Assembly (NCBI GenBank): GCA_902473545.1
Contig: CABRSG010000168.1
Location: 1 to 5,547 of the forward strand
Direction of reading: 5' to 3'
DNA: 5,547 nucleotides
From: an uncultured Lachnospiraceae bacterium
Lineage (GTDB): Bacteria > Bacillota > Clostridia > Lachnospirales > Lachnospiraceae
Each line of letters begins with the position of its first letter. Within the stretch, counting starts at the first letter, position 1. This document shows, piece by piece, positions 1 through 4,755 of this stretch. The notes beneath the pieces were generated by a model. That model was not told the DNA's origin, did no database searches, and was given only the letters and a program-made list of their open reading frames with translations. A program made the position numbers and the translations under genes.

Positions 1-2
1 GT

Positions 3-209
3 GTTGCATGGCTGTGTGATGAACCGGGAGTACGAGATATGTGTATCTTTGAAGCGCCAGATGAGGAAGGTGTCTATTTGGCGGAAATTGATTTGGATAT
101 GCTACGGGAATACCGTGCGGACGAGGTAATGGGAAACAAGTATCGTCATCCAGAGAAGTATGGGATTTTAATTTCAAACCGTAAATGTGATGGAGGAGGA
201 TCAAGATAG
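3..209 (+). CDS. C-terminal end of a carbon-nitrogen hydrolase (nitrilase superfamily), 5' partial
   Basis: The frame is open from the window edge (first full codon at base 3) to TAG at 207-209 and gives 68 residues. The segment from about residue 17 (IFEAPDEEGVYLAEIDLDMLREYR), followed by GNKYRHPEKYGILI, matches the usual C-terminus of carbon-nitrogen hydrolases: a short strand that leads into the (E/D)EGxYxAExDLDxLRxYR stretch and a final R-P-E-x-Y-G-x-L motif. These are cytoplasmic amidases or nitrilases that cleave C-N bonds with a Glu-Lys-Cys triad. The catalytic residues would lie upstream of the window, so neither activity nor substrate can be judged. The tail after ILI (SNRKCDGGGSR) is not family-like and may be read-through into altered sequence. 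The family call is fairly sure; the exact enzyme is not. Confidence 0.72.
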   Translation, partial: VAWLCDEPGVRDMCIFEAPDEEGVYLAEIDLDMLREYRADEVMGNKYRHPEKYGILISNRKCDGGGSR

Positions 210-373
210 GACTTGGTTCGAAGGGCTTTGCGGAAAGCACACGAAACAGGCTTATTGAATCAGCATTGAACACCTGTGGATTAGATACTGCGGGTAAAAT
301 TGGCGCCAATATTCTCGGCGCACTGCTCGGCACAGGTATACCATTTTGCGCCTGCAAAAGTGCAAAGGTGTAA
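191..373 (+). pseudogene. Unassigned small open frame with a Shine-Dalgarno sequence but no ATG/GTG/TTG near it
   Basis: An open frame follows a TGA at 188-190 and ends at TAA 371-373. A strong GGAGGAGG lies at 192-199, and six bases later the frame reads ATA (206-208) before GLGSKGFAESTRNRLIESAL. The only standard start in frame is TTG at 266, which has no ribosome binding site. The product would have a charged N-terminal part, a Gly/Ala-rich hydrophobic stretch (KIGANILGALLGTGIPF) and a Cys-rich end (CACKSAKV). It overlaps the end of the hydrolase frame by 19 bases. I do not recognise a family. It may be a decayed gene that lost its start codon, the result of a frameshift, or chance; a true AUA start would be exceptional. 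Confidence 0.3.
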
Positions 374-403
374 AAATAATTGCACATCGGCTTAAAGGAT
401 TAA

Positions 404-466
404 GCTGACATATTTCCATTTAGAAGTCATGTTGAAACCGTCGCTCTTCTCGTTAAGAAACGTTGA
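404..466 (+). pseudogene. 3' relic of a 23S rRNA (uracil-C5) methyltransferase, RlmCD/RumA type
   Basis: The frame from 404 to TGA 464-466 encodes ADIFPFRSHVETVALLVKKR. This closely fits the end of TrmA/RlmC/RlmD-family SAM-dependent methyltransferases, where a D-x-F-P-x-(T/S)-x-H-V-E-T-V-x-L-L block lies a few residues before the stop codon. A TAA at 401-403 closes the frame directly upstream, and no other part of the enzyme is seen (no SAM-binding motif, no catalytic Cys). Similarity may continue upstream in another frame (KGL at about 395-403), which would mean a one-base frameshift. The normal enzyme has about 380-460 residues, so this is a relic or a boundary, not a gene. The 3' end of this gene is a known integration target for elements in Firmicutes; an attachment site is my inference. 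Confidence 0.62.
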
Positions 467-478
467 ATACGGCATTTC

Positions 479-484
479 AGGAGG
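479..484 (+). promoter_or_regulatory. Strong ribosome binding site of the truncated ORF at 495
   Basis: AGGAGG is a perfect anti-16S match, 10 bases before the ATG at 495. It lies 12 bases after the stop codon of the methyltransferase relic. An intact site in front of a 12-codon stub supports the view that a real gene once began here. Confidence 0.55.
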
Positions 485-494
485 ATTTTCGTTT

Positions 495-533
495 ATGATA
501 AAAGTGTTATTCATCTGCCGCGCAATAAAGTGA
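495..533 (+). pseudogene. 12-codon stub resembling the start of a low-molecular-weight protein-tyrosine phosphatase
   Basis: ATG at 495 opens a frame reading MIKVLFICRAIK that ends at TGA 531-533. Low-molecular-weight phosphatases and related arsenate reductases usually begin MIKVLF(V/I)CHGNICRSPMAE, with the CX5R catalytic loop right after the first strand. Here MIKVLFIC is followed directly by R, as if the loop between the two IC dipeptides had been lost. The rest of the protein (about 140-160 residues) is absent. Twelve codons cannot prove family membership, so this is a suggestive match only. The good ribosome binding site and the position after another gene relic support a truncated gene over chance. 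Confidence 0.35.
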
Positions 534-565
534 CAAATGTCATGCGGATTGCTGACGCAAGACAC

Positions 566-594
566 TTTTGCGGCGCGGAGGATAAGGGTATAAT
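566..594 (+). promoter_or_regulatory. Candidate sigma-A promoter for the ABC-2 exporter operon
   Basis: TATAAT at 589-594 is a perfect -10 box, with transcription expected from about 600-602. The -35 region is poor: TTTTGC at 566-571 (17-bp spacer) or TTGCGG at 568-573 (15-bp spacer) keep only two or three consensus bases. There is no TG extension before the -10. A perfect -10 with a weak -35 could mean a weak or activator-dependent promoter. The leader to the ATPase start would be about 90 bases. Confidence 0.5.
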
Positions 595-635
595 CATAGC
601 TGTAAAAGGTATTTTGGGGCTGTCAGTTCATTGAG

Positions 636-652
636 AAGATGCATAGCATCTT
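636..652. repeat. Perfect 7-bp inverted repeat in the leader of the exporter operon
   Basis: AAGATGC (636-642), the spacer ATA, and GCATCTT (646-652) form a perfect short hairpin or 17-bp dyad. It lies between the candidate -10 box and the ribosome binding site at 677-684, about 35 bases after the expected transcription start. It could be an operator for a dimeric regulator or a small mRNA hairpin. Only TTTA follows, so it is not a convincing terminator. Confidence 0.55.
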
Positions 653-689
653 TAGACAAAGAACAGGGTGCGCAGCAAGGGAGGCAAAT

Positions 690-1622
690 ATGATACATAT
701 TGAAAATCTGGTAAAACGATATGGAGATCTGGTGGCGCTGGATCATTTTAACCTGGATATCCGCGAGGGCGAAGTGTTTGGTCTGCTGGGACCGAACGGC
801 TCCGGCAAGACGACGGCGATCAACTGTCTGCTGGCGCTGCTGAAATATGACAAGGGGACTGTCACTGTGTTTGGGAAGGAGATGCATCCGGACAGCTACG
901 ATCTCAAACGGCAGATCGGGGTGGTTCCGCAGAATGTTGCTGTGTTTGAGCAGATGACGGTCTGGGAAAATATTGACTATTTCTGCGGGCTGTACGTGAA
1001 GGATAAGGCGGAGCGGAAGCGCCTGACGGAAGAGGCGATCGCGTTTGTCGGGATGGAGGATTACCGTAAAATGTTTCCGAGAAAGCTTTCCGGCGGTCTG
1101 CTGCGCAGGCTGAACATTGCCTGCGGGATTGCGCACCAGCCGCGCCTTATCATCATGGATGAGCCGACGGTGGCGGTAGATCCGCAGAGCCGCAACAGAA
1201 TCCTGGAGGGGATACTGGAGCTGAACAAGAAGGGCGCGACGATTATCTACACTTCTCATTATATGGAAGAGGTGGAGCAGATCTGCAGCAGGATCATGAT
1301 CATGGATCATGGGCGCAGCATCGCGGCGGGAACATCCGAGGAACTAAAGCGCATGATTAAGACGGGGGAAACGATCCTGATAGAAGGGGTCGTGCTGACG
1401 GAGGCGCAGCTTAAAGAGATTGCAGAGCTGCCGCATGTGTTTGCAACAGATTATAATGAGGAGCACACATTAAAAGTGAAATGCACCAGCGCAAAGCATA
1501 ATCTTGTGAGACTTCTTAATTATCTGCAGGAGCAGGAGGTGGCGTTTGGCAGAGTGCTTTCGGAGCTGCCGACCTTGAACGACGTATTTCTGGAGATTAC
1601 CGGAAAGGAACTGAGGGACTAG
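690..1622 (+). CDS. ABC-2 type exporter, ATP-binding subunit
   Basis: A complete 310-residue ATPase that powers export by the two permeases encoded next; it acts at the inner face of the membrane. Visible motifs: Walker A GPNGSGKTT (34-42), Q-loop glutamine in VVPQN (Gln81), signature LSGGLLRR (133-140), Walker B LIIMDEP (153-159) with catalytic Glu158, D-loop VAVD (161-164) and H-loop His190. A roughly 90-residue C-terminal extension ends in PTLNDVFLEITGKELRD, typical of DrrA/NatA-like ABC-2 ATPases. The signature has Leu where classical LSGGQ has Gln, a variation common in this branch. The start at 690 is chosen because AAGGGAGG (677-684) lies five bases upstream. An in-frame ATG at 639 has no ribosome binding site and sits inside the leader hairpin. 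The TAG stop overlaps the next gene's Shine-Dalgarno sequence. Family members export drugs, peptides or ions; the substrate here is unknown. Confidence 0.93.
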   Translation: MIHIENLVKRYGDLVALDHFNLDIREGEVFGLLGPNGSGKTTAINCLLALLKYDKGTVTVFGKEMHPDSYDLKRQIGVVPQNVAVFEQMTVWENIDYFCGLYVKDKAERKRLTEEAIAFVGMEDYRKMFPRKLSGGLLRRLNIACGIAHQPRLIIMDEPTVAVDPQSRNRILEGILELNKKGATIIYTSHYMEEVEQICSRIMIMDHGRSIAAGTSEELKRMIKTGETILIEGVVLTEAQLKEIAELPHVFATDYNEEHTLKVKCTSAKHNLVRLLNYLQEQEVAFGRVLSELPTLNDVFLEITGKELRD

Positions 1623-1632
1623 GAGGAGTGGT

Positions 1633-2739
1633 ATGGGGCAATTATATATCAGCAGTCTGAAACGGAATATCCGCAGCAAAGAGGAAATTTTCTGGTCGAT
1701 ATTGTTTCCGCTGATTATGGCGACATTTTTTTATGTGACATTTGGCAGCGGAATTGATGTTGAGCAGATGCAGAAAATTCCGGTAGCGCTTGTCTCAGAA
1801 AACAATACTGCGTTTGAGACATTTCTTGACGCGCTGGACGGCGACATGCTTGTTCTCACGGAAATGGAGAGCGCGCAGGCGGAGGAAGCGCTGAAAAACG
1901 GCGGGGTGAAGGGAATTTTTTACAGCAGAAAGGAGCCGGAGCTGACGGTTTCCGCTTCCAATATGAATGAGAGCATTCTGGAGGCGCTGCTGGAGGGGTA
2001 TCTGGAAAATGAGCAGATGCTAACGGATATTGGAAAAAACAATCCCCTGAAACTTCCGGCTGCGGTTGCGGCAATGACGGATTACCGGGAAATGACGCAG
2101 TCTGTGAACATGCTTGGGGAGACGACGGACGATAATATAGCATACTTTTTTGCACTGGTCGGAATGACCTGCCTGTTTGGAGGCTTTCTGGGAATGATGG
2201 CCGCTATCAATATGCGTGCGGACCAGTCTCCGCTGGCGGCAAGAAGAAGCGCTGCTCCGGCGGACCGCCTGCAGATGCTTCTGGCGGAGACGCTGGCTTG
2301 TTTTACGGTACAGTTTTTCTGTGTCTGCATTCTGCTTCTGTATATGTATGCACTTGGCATTTCCTTCGGGAAAAAATGGATGCTTCTGCTGCCGGTCTGC
2401 GTGCTGGGGAGTCTGACCGGAGTGGCGTACGGAATGTTTCTCGGCGGAAGACGTATGGCGGAGGGCTTTAAGATTGCGATTCTGGTGGTTTCCTCTTTGC
2501 TGATGAGTTTTCTTGCCGGGCTGATGATGGGAAACATGAAAGACATCGTGGAGCATCACTGCCCTGTTATAAACCGCATCAATCCGGCGGCGCTGATTGC
2601 GGATGCATTTTACAGCGTGTCGGTGTACGACAACCCGATGAGGTACCGCACGAATCTGCTGCTTCTGGCGGCAATCACTGTGCTTCTGCTGGCGGCGGCA
2701 TGGCTGACACTGAGGAGGGAACGCTATGAGAGTATTTAA
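1633..2739 (+). CDS. ABC-2 type exporter, first membrane subunit
   Basis: A 368-residue permease of the ABC2_membrane_3 kind. The layout seen is: a short cytoplasmic N-terminus rich in Lys/Arg, TM1 at about 20-37, a large extracytoplasmic domain (about 38-165), then five helices at about 169-192, 215-243, 250-272, 279-300 and 341-360. The INPAALIADAFYSV stretch before the last helix is typical of ABC-2 permeases. The ribosome binding site AGGAGG (1621-1626) overlaps the TAG of the ATPase gene and lies six bases before this ATG, so translation is probably coupled. The 3' end overlaps the next gene by 14 bp. Size and topology parallel the second permease while the sequences differ, so the pair probably forms a heterodimeric channel. 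The family is clear; the cargo is not. Confidence 0.9.
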   Translation: MGQLYISSLKRNIRSKEEIFWSILFPLIMATFFYVTFGSGIDVEQMQKIPVALVSENNTAFETFLDALDGDMLVLTEMESAQAEEALKNGGVKGIFYSRKEPELTVSASNMNESILEALLEGYLENEQMLTDIGKNNPLKLPAAVAAMTDYREMTQSVNMLGETTDDNIAYFFALVGMTCLFGGFLGMMAAINMRADQSPLAARRSAAPADRLQMLLAETLACFTVQFFCVCILLLYMYALGISFGKKWMLLLPVCVLGSLTGVAYGMFLGGRRMAEGFKIAILVVSSLLMSFLAGLMMGNMKDIVEHHCPVINRINPAALIADAFYSVSVYDNPMRYRTNLLLLAAITVLLLAAAWLTLRRERYESI

Positions 2740-3883
2740 GGGGTATGGAAATATCATAAAGCGCAATATTGGCGTCATGGTAATGTATGTCTGCATTTTT
2801 ATAGGCATTTCCGTAGCGATTCAGAAAAGTCTCGGCGATACGGGCGTGACGGGGAATTTTGCGGCGGTAAAGCTGGCGGTGGCGGTGATTGACCGCGAGG
2901 GCGGCGCGCTTGGTGACACATTAAAAAGTTACCTTCAGCGGGAGCAGAAGCTGGTGGAGATTGCGGATGATGAGCAGACGATACAGGAGGAGCTGTTTTA
3001 CCGCAACATCAGTTATGTGCTGATTGTGCCGCAGGGAACGCAGGCGGCGTTTGAAAACGGTGAGGCTGCAGTACAGACGATAAAGGTGCCCGGCTCTTCT
3101 GCAGGATTTTACCTGGATGCCAAAATCAATTCCTTGCTGAACCAGATACGGGTTTACCAGACGGGCGGATTTTCTTTTGAAGAGTCGTGCGAAAAGGCAC
3201 TGGCACTTTCGGAAAGGAAAGGACAGGTGACGTTGCTTGACATTAACGGAAACGGCGGGCAGCGGGCGGACTATAATTATTATTTTGCTTATCTTCCGTA
3301 TGCAATGCTTACCGGAATTATTATGTGTTTAAGTTCCGTGGTCATGACGTTTAAGAAGAAAGAAATACGGCGCCGCATGACCTGCTCGTCGGTATCGCTG
3401 CTCAGACAGAATATGGCGGCAACCGCGTCCTTCCTGCTGGTGGGACTGGCAGTGTGGGGCGTCTGCGTGGTGGTGCAGGCGGCTCTGTACCGGGGTGGCG
3501 CATTCACCTCGCCGAACTGTCTCTGGTATATGCTGAACAGTTTTGCCTGCATGGTGGTGGCGATGACGCTGGCGTATCTCTGCGGAACGGTGGTAAATTC
3601 GGTAAACGCACTAAACGGTATCAATAATGTGGTATCCCTGGGGCTCTGTTTTATCGGAGGGATCTTTGTTCCGATTGAAATGCTTGGCAGCGGGGTGAAA
3701 AAGGCGGCAGGCTTTACGCCGACGTACTGGTACTCCCAAATCAACAGTATTCTGGGGGATTATGAGCATTTGAGCACGGAAATGAGGCAGAATATCCTGC
3801 AGGGGCTTGCAATCCAGCTTTTGTTTACCGCGGCGTGTTTCTGCGTGACGCTGGCGATCAGCAAAGCCCGGCAGCGGGAGTGA
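2726..3883 (+). CDS. ABC-2 type exporter, second membrane subunit
   Basis: A 385-residue permease, also of the ABC2_membrane_3 kind. Helices are expected at about 14-34, 187-209, 232-254, 266-290, 299-317 and 359-378, with an extracytoplasmic domain of about 150 residues between the first two. Family hallmarks near the end are GGIFVPIEML (311-320) followed by PTYWY, the usual end of the conserved ABC-2 core. A basic cytoplasmic loop (KKKEIRRR, 210-217) follows TM2 and suits contact with the ATPase. The ATG lies inside the last codons of the first permease gene (14-bp overlap, +2 frame), with AGGAGGG (2713-2719) six bases upstream, so the two genes are almost surely co-translated. The stop at 3881-3883 lies between the copies of a 12-bp direct repeat. 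Confidence 0.9.
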   Translation: MRVFKGYGNIIKRNIGVMVMYVCIFIGISVAIQKSLGDTGVTGNFAAVKLAVAVIDREGGALGDTLKSYLQREQKLVEIADDEQTIQEELFYRNISYVLIVPQGTQAAFENGEAAVQTIKVPGSSAGFYLDAKINSLLNQIRVYQTGGFSFEESCEKALALSERKGQVTLLDINGNGGQRADYNYYFAYLPYAMLTGIIMCLSSVVMTFKKKEIRRRMTCSSVSLLRQNMAATASFLLVGLAVWGVCVVVQAALYRGGAFTSPNCLWYMLNSFACMVVAMTLAYLCGTVVNSVNALNGINNVVSLGLCFIGGIFVPIEMLGSGVKKAAGFTPTYWYSQINSILGDYEHLSTEMRQNILQGLAIQLLFTAACFCVTLAISKARQRE

Positions 3884-3910
3884 TATTTCACATATTGTGC
3901 CCGGCAGCGG
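3866..3910 (+). repeat. 12-bp direct repeat flanking the permease stop codon
   Basis: GCCCGGCAGCGG occurs at 3866-3877, inside the last codons of the second permease gene, and again at 3899-3910, with a 33-bp period. The A/T-rich segment between the copies contains the TGA stop. A perfect 12-mer this close by is unlikely to be chance. It may mark a small tandem duplication or a past insertion or deletion. It has no obvious regulatory meaning. Confidence 0.6.
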
Positions 3911-3944
3911 TCAGGAAGGTCATGCGTTTAGACGTCTGCCTTTT
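3903..3944 (+). terminator. Possible weak terminator after the exporter operon
   Basis: GGCAG (3903-3907) can pair with CTGCC (3936-3940), with two further pairs across a bulge, and is followed directly by TTTT (3941-3944). The loop is long (about 23 bases) and the T-run short, so termination would be inefficient. No better intrinsic terminator is seen between the operon and the regulator gene, so read-through into the regulator is plausible. Confidence 0.22.
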
Positions 3945-3952
3945 GGGAGACT

Positions 3953-3994
3953 GGGGAAAATCTTTCCGCAGAAATTTTGGGAAAGGTCTTCCCC
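3953..3994. repeat. Large imperfect inverted repeat upstream of the tetR-family gene
   Basis: GGGGAAAATCTTTCC (3953-3967) faces GGAAAGGTCTTCCCC (3980-3994) across a 12-base spacer. Thirteen of 15 positions are Watson-Crick pairs, one is G-T and one is mismatched. The right arm ends 14 bases before the TG of the extended -10 box and covers the -35 position of that promoter. As DNA it is a candidate autoregulatory operator. As RNA it would form a strong hairpin at the 3' end of the exporter transcript. No T-run follows on either strand, which argues against an intrinsic terminator. Confidence 0.6.
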
Positions 3995-4008
3995 AAAACG
4001 GTCAATAC

Positions 4009-4017
4009 TGTTAGAAT
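4009..4017 (+). promoter_or_regulatory. Extended -10 promoter of the tetR-family gene
   Basis: TGTTAGAAT combines a TG extension (4009-4010), one spacer base and TAGAAT (4012-4017), which matches five of six -10 consensus bases. The -35 position (3989-3994, TTCCCC) is poor, as is common for extended -10 promoters. Transcription would start near 4023-4025, about 35 bases before the ATG at 4058. Confidence 0.45.
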
Positions 4018-4057
4018 GACAGCAGAGAACGGAAGGAGAAACGCAGAGGGCAGGACG

Positions 4058-4696
4058 ATGAATGAAAAATTTTATATGCTTTCCGAAGAAAAACAGCAGA
4101 GGATCATTCGTGCCGGATGGAAGGTTTTTTCGCGGGATATCTACCGGAAGTGTCCGGTAGGCGAGATTGCGAAAGAGGCGGACATCAGCAAATCTCTGCT
4201 GTTTCATTACTTTCGAAATAAGAGAGAGCTGTATCTTTTTTTGTTGGAGGAAGCAATGCGCCAGGGAATGTGTATCATTGATACCGGAGCCATTCTGCAG
4301 AAGGAAGACTTCTTCGAGATCATGGAAACCGGGATGGAGATGAAGCTGAAGATGATGGTGCACCACCGGGAATTGTCGGAGTTTGTGATTATGGCATACT
4401 ATGAGAAGGACGAGGAAGTGGCATCGGAGATTCAGAAATGGGTGCATAAGATTCTGGAGCAGTTTGACGGTCTTCTGTTTACCGGAATCGACGTATCACA
4501 GTTCAGACCGGGGCTTGACCTGGAGATGATGTACCGGGAAATGTTCTGGGCGTCTGATGGGTGCCTGCGTGCAATGCTGCAGGCAGGACCGCTTGATTTG
4601 GAAAAGGCACGGAGCGTGCTTCTGCGCCTGGTAAATTTCTGGAGAAGCGTGTACCAGAGCGGGGAAAAGGATATTTCGGCAGACAGCCGTAAATAG
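4058..4696 (+). CDS. TetR/AcrR-family transcriptional regulator
   Basis: A 212-residue one-component regulator, the usual length for TetR proteins. The N-terminal 55 residues are the DNA-binding domain: helix 1 (EEKQQRIIRAGWKVFSR), then the helix-turn-helix VGEIAKEADISKSLLFHYFRNKRELY, which has the Y/H-YF-x-(N/S)-K-(R/E)-x-L pattern diagnostic of the family. The remaining 155 residues are helical, variable, and would bind a ligand and dimerise. The start at 4058 is chosen for AGAGGG seven bases upstream and because helix 1 begins right after it; an upstream in-frame TTG (3977) lies inside the inverted repeat. An exporter operon ends 174 bp upstream and a second ABC ATPase starts 59 bp downstream on the same strand, so it probably controls one or both. 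Whether it represses, and its ligand, are not known. Confidence 0.92.
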   Translation: MNEKFYMLSEEKQQRIIRAGWKVFSRDIYRKCPVGEIAKEADISKSLLFHYFRNKRELYLFLLEEAMRQGMCIIDTGAILQKEDFFEIMETGMEMKLKMMVHHRELSEFVIMAYYEKDEEVASEIQKWVHKILEQFDGLLFTGIDVSQFRPGLDLEMMYREMFWASDGCLRAMLQAGPLDLEKARSVLLRLVNFWRSVYQSGEKDISADSRK

Positions 4697-4755
4697 ATTG
4701 AAAATGGGCGGTCAGATGGCTGGCAGAAGACTGGCGGAAGGGAGAACGGGATAAA

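Noticed and set aside
531..542. Small dyad TGACA-AA-TGTCA
   Set aside because: Five-base arms alone are too short to separate from chance. It lies about 25 bases upstream of the -35 region, so an activator site is possible but unsupported.
392..622. A 77-codon open frame on the minus strand, with an internal ATG at 514, across the relic zone
   Set aside because: It lies antisense to the methyltransferase tail, which matches a known family, and its ATG (complement of 512-514) has no clear ribosome binding site. I recognise no family in it. It is most likely a shadow, though I cannot exclude it without a search.
485..634. A 49-codon plus-strand frame running through the promoter, with GTG at 527 and ATG at 542
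   Set aside because: There is no ribosome binding site before either start, it overlaps the TATAAT box, and no family is recognisable.
639..689. An earlier in-frame ATG for the first ATPase that would add 17 residues
   Set aside because: It lies within the leader hairpin without a Shine-Dalgarno sequence. The ATG at 690 has a strong one and starts directly at the conserved ABC N-terminus.
1470..3744. Several long open frames on the minus strand across the permease genes
   Set aside because: They are antisense to clear ABC-2 genes, rich in Arg/His/Pro/Gln as expected for shadows of such codon use, and lack family features.
3977..4057. A TTG start that would add 27 residues to the TetR-family protein
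   Set aside because: It sits in the spacer of the inverted repeat and upstream of the extended -10 box; the added residues are not family-like. The ATG at 4058 fits helix 1 of the family.
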